Assembly (NCBI RefSeq): GCF_000374125.1
Contig: NZ_KB893627.1
Span: 124,001-188,000, forward strand
DNA from: Niabella aurantiaca DSM 17617
GTDB lineage: Bacteria > Bacteroidota > Bacteroidia > Chitinophagales > Chitinophagaceae
Length of the DNA: 64,000 nt
Direction: 5' to 3'
Shown: in pieces, positions 17,595-26,783 of the stretch
Position numbering within the stretch: position 1 is the stretch's first letter
Layout of the letters: the number at the start of each line of letters is the position of its first letter
The notes under the pieces: generated by a model
The model's database searches: none
The model's input: only the letters and a program-made list of their open reading frames with translations
What the model was told of the DNA's origin: nothing
Program-made: the position numbers and the translations under genes

Positions 17595-17897
17595 TTGACC
17601 GGCAAACCCATCTTATCTTCCTGGTTCCGCATATACATTGCAGCCGGGCACCTCATCCTTCCGTGTCAATTTTTCCGCGACGAGATTTTTATTGTCCCGG
17701 ATCCCGCGCAAACCACGGTGCGGGTGGTGGTGGAAACACTAACGGGCATCGGTTACGAACCCTGTCTGTCGCCACTGGGAAACAGGTAGGAGGGCTTAAA
17801 GGGCAATGTTCGTGCGGTACAGATCGGCATTGCAGGTTTTTGTTTTACCAATATCATGATGCGAAGCCTGCCAGGATATTTTTCGGTTGCCGGGTAG
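17595..17897 (+). pseudogene. Remnant of a CcoI-like copper-translocating P-type ATPase
   Basis: One frame, interrupted by TAG at 17787 and 17895, reads like the N-terminal part of Bacteroidota heavy-metal P-type ATPases of the cbb3-assembly type. HLILPCQFF matches the PAILSSRVNF stretch, VRVVVETLTGIGYEPCLS matches the end of the metal-binding domain, and VQIGIAGFCFTNIMMRSLPGYF matches the start of the first membrane segment (IGVAGFCFxNIMLxSFPEYL). The CxxC copper site is lost and nothing of the ATPase core follows. Its place right after a Crp/Fnr gene fits the usual order of fnr and ccoI. The homology is from memory of the family. Confidence 0.6.
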
Positions 17898-18161
17898 CTG
17901 CAGGACCGGATCGGGACCGCCGTTCTTTTTCCCCATGACGGCCAACCTGAAAAAGCAAACGGGACCGGTGCCCGTATTGATCAGTGCCCTAAAGGGACGA
18001 TCATCCGTACGGACACTTTCAGGGCCTGTTGAGGGGGACTAAAAAGATCAATACTGCGCTGCAGTTTCTTCATCGTAAAACGAACTTGACGCAGGCGCGA
18101 TGGTCATCGGGATTCAGATTTTCAAATTCCGGGTTTGCAGGCTTCTCATTAAAAAGACCGC

Positions 18162-18524
18162 TTACCTGGCCTTCTTCGGGGAAGGCTCGTCTGCGATCTT
18201 TTCCAGCTCCAGGGCCAGCTTTTCGATCAGGCTGGCAGTAGATGCGGCGAGGCTGTCAATATAGGGCTGGCTGGTCTTTGCCAGATTGCTGGCCTTCTGC
18301 TCCACGATGACCCTGATCTTGCCGGCCGCCTTTTCGGCGGCAGCGGCTGCTTTTGCAAGACTTTCCTCCAGCTCTTTGCTGCTTTTGGTACTGTCTGCAT
18401 TACCGGACGGTATTACTGCCACTGTAGGCCCATCCGTAGAATCTGCGGTGCTTTGGGCGCTGCCGGTAACTGCAAGCCCGGTGGCAAACAAAAGAATAAG
18501 AAAGGCTCTTGCGTATTTTTTCAT
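18162..18524 (-). CDS. Small secreted helical protein, unknown function
   Basis: 120 residues from the ATG at 18524, which starts a clean Sec signal peptide (MKKYARAFLILLFATGLAVTGSAQ); a longer frame from 18557 would bury it. The mature part is low in complexity: a Ser/Thr/Asp-rich linker, then an Ala/Lys/Glu-rich helix (SLAKAAAAAEKAAGKIRV, SLIEKLALELEKIAD). I recognise no family. It could be a periplasmic coiled-coil or apolipoprotein-like protein. Genes on both sides are separated by at least 100 bases, so it is probably transcribed alone. Confidence 0.65.
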   Translation of the reverse strand: MKKYARAFLILLFATGLAVTGSAQSTADSTDGPTVAVIPSGNADSTKSSKELEESLAKAAAAAEKAAGKIRVIVEQKASNLAKTSQPYIDSLAASTASLIEKLALELEKIADEPSPKKAR

Positions 18525-18633
18525 GATGCGATCTTTTCTGAAAGCATAAGACCGCAAAATAAAAGAAGGGGTTGCCTAAAGAAAAAGCCAAATTCCTGTC
18601 GGGGAAGAACAACAGGTCTTATTCCCCTGAATG

Positions 18634-19491
18634 TTAGTTCAGTAGCCGGATCAATGTCTCCAGCTCCTGGTACTGTATTTTTTGGAGATCGTTGTTGAAA
18701 CACTCCCTGAAGTCGGTGAGCACCTGCCTGATCACTTCGCGGTTGGATTGTGGACGGAACAGTTCCGGCGAGTTTTCCACGGCGATCTTTGTAAGGTAAT
18801 GATGCAGGTCGGTATGTGTAAATACCTGTCCCAGAGAGGGCTCTATAAAAAAGTCAACGTCATGGTTCCCCGTGGCGTCTCCCAGCCCGGGTTTGCAGTA
18901 GCCCAGCACGAACTGGTGGGGGATGCGCATCAGCCGCACCGGGATATCCAGCATATCCACCAGCAGTAAATAGAGCGCCCCAATGCCGGTCTGGTTCCCT
19001 TTTTTGGATTCGAGGATCTGCGGGAGCAGGTATTCATTCGGGCGGTCGGTATTATTGGATGTGCCCTTTATGCCAATATAATTATAGATAATGCTGTTGA
19101 TGATGTGTACCTGCTCCAGCGGGGTCAGGTAATTGTTGATCTCCAGCCAGATATTCCTGCGCAGGCGTTCCACGTGGTGCAGTACCTTAGCGGCCTGCAG
19201 TTCCGGATAAAGAAATTTGGCGATCAAAAGCAATGCCGGCATCAGTTCGTGATGCCCCGCTTCATCCCATTGTTTGAAATCGGCATTTAGGCCTGAAAAA
19301 TACAAACGGTGGATCAGCAACTCAATGCGCTCCTGCACGGCCGAGTCTGCTGTTGTTTCCCACAAGTGCTCCAGGTTGGGAATCATCGGCAGCCCGTATG
19401 TGATAATCCGGTCGCTGACGGCCTCATAGATCTCATGATCCGGGTCGTCGATCAGATTGAGCAGGGCATTTACTTCTTTTTGTTCATCCAT
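18634..19491 (-). CDS. SirB1/transglutaminase-like family protein
   Basis: 285 residues from the ATG at 19491 (MDEQKEVNALL); a longer frame to 19578 has an unlikely N-terminus. The N-terminal part is helical and repeat-like (LNLIDDPDHEIYEAVSDRIITYG). The central part holds the transglutaminase-like core of the SirB1 family: IINSIIYNYIGIKG, the segment KGNQTGIGALYLLLVDMLDIPVRLMRIPHQFVLGY with the family His, and a following Asp in DVDFFIEPSLG. The usual catalytic Cys place reads Thr-Gly-Ile (QTGIGALY), as in many SirB1 members. The cellular role is unknown. Confidence 0.8.
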   Translation of the reverse strand: MDEQKEVNALLNLIDDPDHEIYEAVSDRIITYGLPMIPNLEHLWETTADSAVQERIELLIHRLYFSGLNADFKQWDEAGHHELMPALLLIAKFLYPELQAAKVLHHVERLRRNIWLEINNYLTPLEQVHIINSIIYNYIGIKGTSNNTDRPNEYLLPQILESKKGNQTGIGALYLLLVDMLDIPVRLMRIPHQFVLGYCKPGLGDATGNHDVDFFIEPSLGQVFTHTDLHHYLTKIAVENSPELFRPQSNREVIRQVLTDFRECFNNDLQKIQYQELETLIRLLN

Positions 19492-19610
19492 CCGCTCAAA
19501 GATAGCAGGCTGTATGCTGCAGAACAAAAATTTAAATCCACACCCGTGCATAAAGATCCTGTTTTTAAATTCGGTCAAAATGATTAGTTTGGCGCTTCAA
19601 TTGATGCCCG

Positions 19611-20465
19611 ATGGAGCAACAAAAAAAGGCAATACCGGTTTCTTTTATCCTGAGGTTCATCCTGTGGGTCCTGCTGAGCATTTCGTTCCCCTTCTTTGAA
19701 GCCTATTATGTCCGGCATCCCTACCTGTTGCAGCTGGCTTACGGGCTCAATACCTTCCTTACGGCCAGCGTTGTCATTTCCATTGGACGGTTCATCATGG
19801 TCTCTTTCTACAACCGGCGGCACGCGGCGCGCAGGGTACGGGGCAATTTTGTGTTGGGAATTGGCAGGCTTGCGGCCATCCTGAACGCGGTTTTTGCCGT
19901 TATTGCGCTGATGATCGCGTTTGGCATCGATCTCCGGGAATTCATTACCAGCATGACCATTGTTGCCATGGCCATTGCCGTGATCTTCCGCGAGTATATT
20001 ACCAATATGATCAGCGGGTTGATCGTTATGTTCTCGGAGCAGTTCTCGATCGGTGATCACATCCGTATCGGCGATCATTCGGGAAAGATCATCGACATTA
20101 CCTTTACGAATATTGTGGTGCTGAACGACGAGGAGGATATGGTATTAGTACCCAATAATCTTGTTTTTACGGCCACGGTGGTCAACAAATCGGCCCAGGT
20201 TTCCAATAAGCTGACTGTGCGGTTTGAGCTGCCGCTTGAGGATAAAATGGATATCCGGGCACTGGCGGCAAAGCTGGAGCCGGTGCTGAAAACAATGCCC
20301 GACCTGGCTGCCGGCGGCGAGGCCCTGATCCGGATTGCGGAGGTCGGAAAAGATTTTGTAAAGTATAAGATCGATCTTTATGCCATAGACAGCAGCAACC
20401 GGCGGCAAAAACGGATTGAAAGCGAAGTGCTGAACGCCCTGCTGCATTTAAAGACTGCCGGTTGA
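19611..20465 (+). CDS. MscS-family mechanosensitive channel
   Basis: 284 residues. Transmembrane helices lie near residues 10-27, 38-60 and 80-105, then the pore-lining helix TM3 (SMTIVAMAIAVIFREYITNMISGLIVMFSEQF). The conserved MscS beta domain follows: FSIGDHIRIGDHSGKIIDITFTNIVV and VPNNLVFTATVVNKS, then an alpha/beta C-terminal domain. It would open on membrane tension during osmotic downshock. The gene is divergent from the SirB1-like gene with 119 bases between. It is a compact member of the family (E. coli MscS has 286 residues). Confidence 0.93.
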   Translation: MEQQKKAIPVSFILRFILWVLLSISFPFFEAYYVRHPYLLQLAYGLNTFLTASVVISIGRFIMVSFYNRRHAARRVRGNFVLGIGRLAAILNAVFAVIALMIAFGIDLREFITSMTIVAMAIAVIFREYITNMISGLIVMFSEQFSIGDHIRIGDHSGKIIDITFTNIVVLNDEEDMVLVPNNLVFTATVVNKSAQVSNKLTVRFELPLEDKMDIRALAAKLEPVLKTMPDLAAGGEALIRIAEVGKDFVKYKIDLYAIDSSNRRQKRIESEVLNALLHLKTAG

Positions 20466-20516
20466 CGGAACGGTGGCCGGATAGGGCACTTTTTTAGGAT
20501 AATATTTACAGATAAA

Positions 20517-21869
20517 ATGCGACATCTTTATTTTTTTTCATGGCTGCTGCTTATGGGTCTTAACGGATTTGGCCAGCAAAGACCCAATATTGTTTTTGTA
20601 TTGGCAGATGACCTGGGCTATTCTGATCTGGGTTGCTACGGAAACCCGGTGATACAGACCCCTTTCCTGGACAAGATGGCGGGCCGCGGTCTGTTGGCCA
20701 CCAATTATGTGGTCACCAGCCCTTCCTGCACCCCTTCCCGTGCTTCCCTGCTCACCGGCCGGTATGCTTCGAGGTACGATCTTCCGGATCCGATTGCACC
20801 GGGTTCCCGGCTGGGATTGCCGGATGCGGAAGTGACCATTGCGGAAATGCTGAAAAAGAACGGGTACCGGACCGGAATGGTGGGCAAATGGCACCTGGGC
20901 GATCAGCAGGCGCAGAACAAACCCAATGGCCAGGGCTTTGACTTTTTTTACGGGATCCTGTACAGCCATGATTACCGGGCACCTTATGTAAAGACGGATA
21001 CGGTGATCAAGATCTTCCGGAACACAGCGCCGGAGCTGGAACGCCCGGCGGATTCGCTGCTTACCAGATTGTACACCCGGGAATCTATCCGTTTTATTGA
21101 GCAGCAGCAGCCCGGGCAGCCGTTCTTTTTATACCTGGCGCATAACCTGCCCCACCTGCCGGTGGCGTATGCGGCTGCAGCCGGCCGGCTGAACGGAAAA
21201 CAGGGTGGCCCGCTGGGCAAGGTGATCACGGAGATCGACGAGGGACTGGCAGCGATCTGGAAAACGCTGGAGCAAAAGAAAATGGCCGATAACACCATCT
21301 TTATTTTTTCCAGTGATAATGGCCCCTGGAGCGAATATCCGGCACGGATGGAAAGGGACGGCGTCACCAGGCGTTCGCATGCCGGGGCAGCCGGCATTTT
21401 CAGGGGTTCCAAAGCGCAGTCCTACGAAGGTGGGGCGCGTGTTCCTTTTATTCTTTACTGGAAGAACAGGATCCCGGCCGGTCATCGGCTGACCCGGGCG
21501 ATCAGCAATGTAGACCTGCTGCCTACGATCGCAACCTGGACGGGTGCCCGGCTGCCGGAAGGGCAGGCCCTGGACGGACAGGATATCAGCAGCCTGCTGG
21601 AGCGGAGGGTTGGCCCTGGTTTTGAGCACCGCCCGATATTCATTGTCAATCACGGCAAACCGGAAGCAGTTAAATGGGGCCCGTGGAAGTACCGGGAAGC
21701 ACCGGCCTGGGAGCACCCGGTCACCGGGCAAATGATCCCGGCTGTAAAGGAACTGTTTAACCTGGATGAAGACCCCTCGGAACGGGTAAATCTGATCGGC
21801 GTTGATAAAGAAAAGGCGGCGGTTTTAAAAAAGATCTTTGACGGCTTTGCGGCTTATCGCAAGCAGTAG
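20517..21869 (+). CDS. Secreted sulfatase (arylsulfatase family, CTPSR type)
   Basis: 450 residues with a signal peptide ending GFGQQ. Type I sulfatase signatures: [21 protein letters not shown] (metal Asp pair), [14 protein letters not shown] with Cys71 as the residue converted to formylglycine, GKWHLG, and SSDNGPW as the second metal site. The architecture is complete. It probably hydrolyses sulfate esters of glycans in the periplasm. It is the first of two sulfatases around a DUF1080 gene. No formylglycine-generating enzyme or anaerobic sulfatase maturase is in the window. The specific substrate cannot be assigned. Confidence 0.93.
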   Translation: MRHLYFFSWLLLMGLNGFGQQRPNIVFVLADDLGYSDLGCYGNPVIQTPFLDKMAGRGLLATNYVVTSPSCTPSRASLLTGRYASRYDLPDPIAPGSRLGLPDAEVTIAEMLKKNGYRTGMVGKWHLGDQQAQNKPNGQGFDFFYGILYSHDYRAPYVKTDTVIKIFRNTAPELERPADSLLTRLYTRESIRFIEQQQPGQPFFLYLAHNLPHLPVAYAAAAGRLNGKQGGPLGKVITEIDEGLAAIWKTLEQKKMADNTIFIFSSDNGPWSEYPARMERDGVTRRSHAGAAGIFRGSKAQSYEGGARVPFILYWKNRIPAGHRLTRAISNVDLLPTIATWTGARLPEGQALDGQDISSLLERRVGPGFEHRPIFIVNHGKPEAVKWGPWKYREAPAWEHPVTGQMIPAVKELFNLDEDPSERVNLIGVDKEKAAVLKKIFDGFAAYRKQ

Positions 21870-22076
21870 CTCTTTTGCAACAACCCGGGTGTCCGCCGGT
21901 ATACCAGCTGCGGCTGATGGCGTTTCTGTTTGTAGAAGGGGCTCATAACATTTTTCTGAAGGACAGGAATCAGGGCGGCCGTGGTTCCGCAGCCGCGCGT
22001 CTTCACAGGCCTGCCCGGGAATAAAATGTTATACACCCGTTTGTGGAATGAGGCCGGCGGAAAACGAAAATAAATC

Positions 22077-22084
22077 TTATCTTT
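22077..22084 (+). promoter_or_regulatory. Probable -7 promoter element before the DUF1080 gene
   Basis: TATCTTTC, one base off TAnnTTTG, lies about 75 bases before the ATG at 22159. The 289-base interval from the sulfatase stop to this gene otherwise shows no gene or RNA I recognise. Confidence 0.35.
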
Positions 22085-22158
22085 CGCACGCATTGCAACC
22101 GGTGAGCCCTCCTTGCGGAAGCACCGGTCATTGAATCATTAAATTCTAAATCATTTTT

Positions 22159-23133
22159 ATGCGTAAACATTTTCTTGTGTTTGGAGCTGGTTGCCTGATG
22201 GCTGTGGCCACCTACGGCAAACCGCTGCCGGCTGTGGAACGTGCATGGGGGCAGGTAGCTGCTGTTGAAGCAAAGGACCTGATCGGCCGCTGGGATATTA
22301 CGGTGGATGTAGATGGCAAACCTTCTCCTTCCTGGCTGGAAGTAAAGCTGTCGGGTACCCGTACACTGGTGGGCTATTTTGTAGGTGTAACCGGGAGCGC
22401 GCGACCGGTGGCAAAGGTCAATTTCGATAACGGCAAATTCAGCTTTACCATTCCGCCGCAGTGGGAAGAGGGAAATCAGGATTTTGTGATCGAAGGGGAA
22501 CTGAAGAACGGCGGTATTGAAGGAACGGTTGTGACCAGTGAAGGGAAGACGCATCAGTGGAAGGGGGTAAGGGCTCCTTTGTTGAAAAGGACCGCAGCCC
22601 CGGCTTGGGGCAAACCGATCAACCTGTTTAACGGGAAAGACCTGACCGGCTGGAAGGCGATCGGTGCGGACAATCAGTGGGTGGTAAAGAATGGTGTTTT
22701 AACAAGCCCGCATTCAGGCGCCAACCTGATCTCCGATCAAAAATTCAATGACTTTAAACTGCACGTTGAGTTCCGCTATCATAAGGGTAGCAACAGCGGT
22801 GTATACCTGAGAGGCCGCTATGAAACACAGATCGAAGACAGCCCCAAAGATGCACATCCCTCCAGTGTGCTGTTTAGCGGCGTCTATGGATTTTTGACGC
22901 CCAGCGAGATCAATGCAAAAGGACCCGATCAATGGCAGCGCTACGATATTACGCTGACCGGAAGAATGGTGACGGTTGTCGTGAACGGGAAAACAGTGAT
23001 CAGCAATCAGGAGATCCCCGGCATCACCGGTGGTGCGCTGGACAGCGACGAGGGAGCACCCGGACCGATCTATATCCAGGGCGATCATGGCCCCATCGAG
23101 TTCCGGAAGATCGTGATCACTCCGGCAAAATAA
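22159..23133 (+). CDS. DUF1080 (3-keto-disaccharide hydrolase-type) secreted protein
   Basis: 324 residues with a signal peptide. Residues about 40-140 form a lipocalin-like or beta-rich N-terminal part (GRWDITVDVDGKPSPSWLEV). Residues about 150-324 form the DUF1080 jelly-roll: INLFNGKDLTGWKAIG, NQWVVKNGVL, FKLHVEFRYHKGSNSGVYLRGRYETQIED, and the closing GPIYIQGDHGPIEFRKIVI. DUF1080 proteins include 3-keto-disaccharide hydrolases and are abundant in glycan degradation loci. Its neighbours are two sulfatases, which suggests a shared role in handling sulfated or oxidised glycans. Confidence 0.9.
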   Translation: MRKHFLVFGAGCLMAVATYGKPLPAVERAWGQVAAVEAKDLIGRWDITVDVDGKPSPSWLEVKLSGTRTLVGYFVGVTGSARPVAKVNFDNGKFSFTIPPQWEEGNQDFVIEGELKNGGIEGTVVTSEGKTHQWKGVRAPLLKRTAAPAWGKPINLFNGKDLTGWKAIGADNQWVVKNGVLTSPHSGANLISDQKFNDFKLHVEFRYHKGSNSGVYLRGRYETQIEDSPKDAHPSSVLFSGVYGFLTPSEINAKGPDQWQRYDITLTGRMVTVVVNGKTVISNQEIPGITGGALDSDEGAPGPIYIQGDHGPIEFRKIVITPAK

Positions 23134-23152
23134 TAATCTTTTTACAGGATGC

Positions 23153-23179
23153 ACAAAGGGCCTTAAAAGGGCCCTTTGT
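23153..23179. terminator. Bidirectional intrinsic terminator
   Basis: ACAAAGGGCC (23153-23162) pairs perfectly with GGCCCTTTGT (23170-23179) around a seven-base loop, between the convergent DUF1080 and sulfatase genes. The last codons and stop of the minus-strand sulfatase (from 23163) lie inside the stem-loop. T-rich sequence is present on both sides. Confidence 0.8.
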
Positions 23180-24635
23180 TGTTGTTGTGGGGGGCATCGG
23201 CCGCCGCGCCCGGCATTTCGCCGCGCGTATTTTTTTGTGGCAGCGCTTTACCGGTTATGCGATGGTACCAGTCGGGGGTCAGTTGTACCGGTTCCGTATC
23301 TCCCGTTTCCCGCTGCCATTGCTTTAACTTTTTGCGCAGGGCATTTATTTCCCTTCGGTATTTTGGATTTTGGATCTGATTGAGTGTCTGGAGCGGGTCC
23401 TGACCCATCACAAAGAATTCTTCGGGTGCACGCGGCGCAGCCAGGGCATCGCTTTGAAGGGGCGTTAGCTGGTCGCGCTGTTGTTTTAGGGATCGTGCAG
23501 AAGGGCTTTGATTGGCATCGATGGGGCCGCCGTTGTCCAGCCGGGGCCGGCCATTGAAAATATAGAGAAAATCTTTTGTCCGTACCGAACGTTCATAGGC
23601 CTCATAGTCGTGCCAGTTATGCTCGCCAAAAAGATAATTGCGGAAGGTTTTTGCCGGCTTTTTCAGAAGCGGCAGAAAGCTGATGCCCTGTACGGAGGGC
23701 GCAGGGCGCACCCCTGCGATCTCCAGCAGAGTAGGTGCAATGTCGATGCTGCTGACCAGGGCATGGTTTACAGTGCCCGGTTCAATAACGCCCGGCCAAT
23801 AAATAATAAAGGGTTCCTTAAGCCCCCTGTCCAGCAAACGGGTCTTGCTGCCGGGAAAGGGGCGGCCGTTATCCGCTGTAAAAATAATGATGGTATTTTG
23901 TGCCAGTCCTTCCTGCTCAAGCGTTGCCCTGAGTTTACCCAGGTGGGTGTCGATCCGGCCGATCTCGTTGTAGTAGGAGGCCAGGTCGCGTCGGGTGGAC
24001 GAATCGTCGACGAGCGTTGGAGGAACCCGGATATCTTTAGGGTCGTGCGTCACCGCAAATTCCCGGTCGGGCGACCAGGTGCGATGCGCATCAAACGGGG
24101 CCAGCCATAAAAAAAAGGGTTTGCCGGTTGCTTTGCATTTAGAGATCATATCGGCCCACAGGGCTTCGCCTCCGGAGCCGTTCCGCGCAGCACCACCGGT
24201 GATGCGGTCATAGGCTCTTTTGGTGTTTGGGCCCTCATGCCATTTACCCAATAGGGCCGTGTAATATCCGGCCTTGCGCAGTTGTTCGGGAAAATAGGTA
24301 AGGCTGGCAGGCAAGGGGGTATGCAGCTCGGCGGCACCGGTGTTGTGCGGGTATCTTCCGGTTAAGATACTGGTGCGGCTGGGGCTGCAGGAACTGGTTG
24401 TTACAAAGAAATTGCGGAACAGAGCGCCGTCTGCCGCCATCCGGTCGAGGTTGGGGGTTTTTACCAGCCCGTTCCCGTAGGCCCCAAGGTCATCCCCGCT
24501 GATGTCATCCCCAATAATGAAAATAATATTGGGCGGTTGAGAACCAGCATTGTTTTGGGCATGGGCTTCCGGTTGTACAAACAGAAAAGGAGTGGCGAAA
24601 AACAGCAATCGAAAAAAGAAAAGGGATCTGATCAT
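23163..24635 (-). CDS. Secreted sulfatase (N-sulfoglucosamine sulfohydrolase-like, CSPSR type)
   Basis: 490 residues with a signal peptide ending AHAQ. Sulfatase signatures: PPNIIFIIGDDISGDDLGAYG, SSCSPSRTSILTGRYPHNTGA with Cys83 as the formylglycine precursor, GKWHEGPN and FTADNGRPFPG. The GDDxxxDDLGAYGN opening and the HNWHDYEAYERSVRTKDFLYIFN segment are like the sulfamidase/heparan N-sulfatase branch. The C-terminus has a linker rich in Gln/Asn/Pro and ends at the terminator stem. It is convergent with the DUF1080 gene. Secreted, probably periplasmic. Confidence 0.92.
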   Translation of the reverse strand: MIRSLFFFRLLFFATPFLFVQPEAHAQNNAGSQPPNIIFIIGDDISGDDLGAYGNGLVKTPNLDRMAADGALFRNFFVTTSSCSPSRTSILTGRYPHNTGAAELHTPLPASLTYFPEQLRKAGYYTALLGKWHEGPNTKRAYDRITGGAARNGSGGEALWADMISKCKATGKPFFLWLAPFDAHRTWSPDREFAVTHDPKDIRVPPTLVDDSSTRRDLASYYNEIGRIDTHLGKLRATLEQEGLAQNTIIIFTADNGRPFPGSKTRLLDRGLKEPFIIYWPGVIEPGTVNHALVSSIDIAPTLLEIAGVRPAPSVQGISFLPLLKKPAKTFRNYLFGEHNWHDYEAYERSVRTKDFLYIFNGRPRLDNGGPIDANQSPSARSLKQQRDQLTPLQSDALAAPRAPEEFFVMGQDPLQTLNQIQNPKYRREINALRKKLKQWQRETGDTEPVQLTPDWYHRITGKALPQKNTRGEMPGAAADAPHNNNKGPF

Positions 24636-24692
24636 AAAAGAAGGTTCTTTTTTGCTAAATTAAAGCGAATTGGATAAGGATCCGGTAAAATC

Positions 24693-24737
24693 CGTGAGGT
24701 TTGGGACCAGTTAGAGGTCCTTAAGACCTAACAGGTC
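24693..24737. repeat. Intergenic hairpin element (AGGTC/GACCT)
   Basis: AGGTC at 24715-24719 and 24733-24737 alternates with GACCT at 24725-24729, allowing two mutually exclusive hairpins. The neighbouring GTGAGGTTTGGGACC resembles the palindrome at 29518-29546. The 240-base interval between the sulfatase and the anti-sigma gene contains nothing else I recognise. Confidence 0.4.
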
Positions 24738-24877
24738 TCCCATTGCAGGGCGTTTCTTCCACTACCGGATGGGATGCACCAGGATTGATAAAAGTGTTGT
24801 TGTCTCGTTGACGTTGTCCCCGTAAATAGAGTACTCGGCGCGATCATCCCTTTAAAAAGGCCTTTGGTCCGTCCGTT

Positions 24878-26218
24878 TTAGTCTACCTTCATTTTTACGT
24901 CTACCTTCCTTTTCTTCCTGTTGGCCTTCCATTTAGGCCCCTTCTTAATGATCGAGATGGCTTTTTGTGCTGTGGCAGCATCGGGTGCTTTGATCACCGT
25001 GAATTTTTCGGGCAAACCATTCTCCACGGTAAAGCGGAGGTGTAGTTCCTTGGTGGCGCTGTTTTTATTCACCCCCATTTCAGTAGTAAGATTGTTGTAA
25101 AAGCGATCCCAGCCTCCCTGGGGGTAGGGCGATTCCTTATAAGGCAGGGTATCTACTTTATGACTGCTGATGCTGCCGATAATAGCCCGCTTTTTTTGCC
25201 GCCCATAGCCAACGACCACTACTTCATTTGCCCGGGTATCGGACTCGGTTAACTGGATCCCGGCTACTTTTCCGGCGAGCAGCTCCTGTGTCTTTTGGTC
25301 GTAGCCAGGGGCGGTAAAAGCCAGGCTGCCGGCCGAGTCCTGCGCCGGCAGACGAAAGCTTCCGTCTACATTGGAGAGCGTGGAATGGTTGTTGGGTGTG
25401 GTAATGGTGACACCGGGAATGGGAGCGCCGGAAGTATCGGTAACCTTCCCCAGATAATAGGATGGTTCCTGGTTTTTGGCCATCATAAAACCCGTTTTTG
25501 CCGGAGCCGGGGCGGGGGGCGCTTTTGCGGAGGGGCTCATGCCTCGTATGCGAATGGATGATTGCGCAGCGCTGATGCCGGACCGCAGTGTATCGTTTCG
25601 CATAGCCAGCCCGGCAATTTCCCTGGATCCGGGACCAACCAGCTGACCGGCAACCGGGGCCTTTTGCTTAGCAGCCGGGAGCGTAGGGGCTGCGGCTGCT
25701 ACGGGATGGCGGACTTTGCCTGCAGCGAGCCGGACCGCTTTTTTTTCAGGTACGGCAGGCGTATTTGATGATTTCGCCCCGATGATGACCGTGTCGGGCG
25801 AAAGTACTGTTTTAGCCCTGGCTGATTCAGCCGGAGCGGGCGGGATAATTTTGGCAATGGGCGCAATCGTAGCGGATTGTTCCGGTTTCATAAAAAACCA
25901 GGCTCCTGCTGCCATAATGCAGATAACCGCAGCAGCGGCCAAACCCCGCCACCACCGGGCCTTGGTTTGGGAAAGTGAAATGACCCGGGATTGTTTCATC
26001 TCCTCCGCCTGCCGGCCGCCGATCCGGCTCCGGATTTCATTTAAGTGCGCATCCGTTACCGATGGCGTGGCACTCCGGTAACCATCCAGCGCGTCCGCCA
26101 GCAACGGATCGCTCAATGCAGCCTTTTCCATCTCATGCATTTCTGCAGAGGACATGCTGCCGCTCAGATATCGCCGGATATCCTCAACCGTGTACTGATA
26201 TGTAGGATCAGTTGGCAT
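24878..26218 (-). CDS. Anti-sigma factor with carboxypeptidase-like domain and SusC-type motif
   Basis: 446 residues. The cytoplasmic N-terminus (about 1-75) is helical with VEDIRRYLSGSMSSAEMHEMEKA, as in Bacteroidota anti-sigma proteins. One transmembrane helix lies at about 90-110. The periplasmic part has a Pro/Ala-rich linker, the stretch SSIRIRGMS (220-228), a carboxypeptidase-regulatory-like domain (about 255-325), then NEVVVVGYGRQKK (331-343), which is the N-terminal signature of SusC receptors. A TonB-C-like tail (360-446) ends the protein. It overlaps the sigma gene by 11 bases, so it is translationally coupled and probably binds that sigma factor. Confidence 0.8.
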   Translation of the reverse strand: MPTDPTYQYTVEDIRRYLSGSMSSAEMHEMEKAALSDPLLADALDGYRSATPSVTDAHLNEIRSRIGGRQAEEMKQSRVISLSQTKARWWRGLAAAAVICIMAAGAWFFMKPEQSATIAPIAKIIPPAPAESARAKTVLSPDTVIIGAKSSNTPAVPEKKAVRLAAGKVRHPVAAAAPTLPAAKQKAPVAGQLVGPGSREIAGLAMRNDTLRSGISAAQSSIRIRGMSPSAKAPPAPAPAKTGFMMAKNQEPSYYLGKVTDTSGAPIPGVTITTPNNHSTLSNVDGSFRLPAQDSAGSLAFTAPGYDQKTQELLAGKVAGIQLTESDTRANEVVVVGYGRQKKRAIIGSISSHKVDTLPYKESPYPQGGWDRFYNNLTTEMGVNKNSATKELHLRFTVENGLPEKFTVIKAPDAATAQKAISIIKKGPKWKANRKKRKVDVKMKVD

Positions 26219-26783
26219 CTTTATCCATACAGTTTTTTAAGTTCCGCCTTCCGTTCTGTATCAGGCTGCGCACCTTGTTCCATTCCATGCCCGTTGTTGC
26301 CGCTATTTCATTATAACATTTATTGTCATAATAAAATAAGCGGATCGTTTTTGCCTGTTCGCCCGGAAGCGATTCCATACATTTTTCCAGTTTTTTAAAG
26401 GTCTCTTCTTTTTCAATGACACTATCCAGATGCGAAAAATCGCCCGATTGCACAACCTGTGCATCTAAATTTATGGTCCGGTTCTTTTTGGCCGCCCTTA
26501 AGATCATGAGGCAGTGGTTCTTAGCGAGTACATACAACCAGCTTTTGAAATTCTGGACTTCATGCCGGGGCAGTTTCTCCCTCAGCTCCTGGTAAATATT
26601 CATAACAGCATCCTTTGCGTCTTCGGGATCTTCCAGGTATTTAAGACATACCCCATAGATCAGATCACTGTATCTCAGGTACAATTGCGCCAGCGCCTCC
26701 TGATCTTTCCTGAGTTTGAACTGATCAAGGAGTTGCGCGTCGCTCTGTTCGGCGTGTACAGGTATGCTGATGATTTTACTCAA
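26208..26783 (-). CDS. ECF-type RNA polymerase sigma factor
   Basis: 191 residues. Region 2 is seen in LAQLYLRYSDLIYGVCLKYLEDPEDAKDAVMNIYQ and FKSWLYVLAKNHCLMILRA; region 4 is LPGEQAKTIRLFYYDNKCYNEIAATTGMEWNKVRSLIQNGRRNLK. Between them lies a short linker. It would direct RNA polymerase to a dedicated promoter set under control of the anti-sigma protein encoded directly downstream (start overlapping its stop). The divergent VWA gene is an obvious candidate target because only 115 bases separate the two starts. Confidence 0.93.
   Translation of the reverse strand: MSKIISIPVHAEQSDAQLLDQFKLRKDQEALAQLYLRYSDLIYGVCLKYLEDPEDAKDAVMNIYQELREKLPRHEVQNFKSWLYVLAKNHCLMILRAAKKNRTINLDAQVVQSGDFSHLDSVIEKEETFKKLEKCMESLPGEQAKTIRLFYYDNKCYNEIAATTGMEWNKVRSLIQNGRRNLKNCMDKDAN

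Noticed and set aside
17663-17938. Second frame in the fnr-downstream interval
   Set aside because: The family-like residues (VVETLTGIGYEPCLS, VQIGIAGFCF) sit in the other frame with stop codons, so this frame is taken as part of the pseudogene interval, not a gene.
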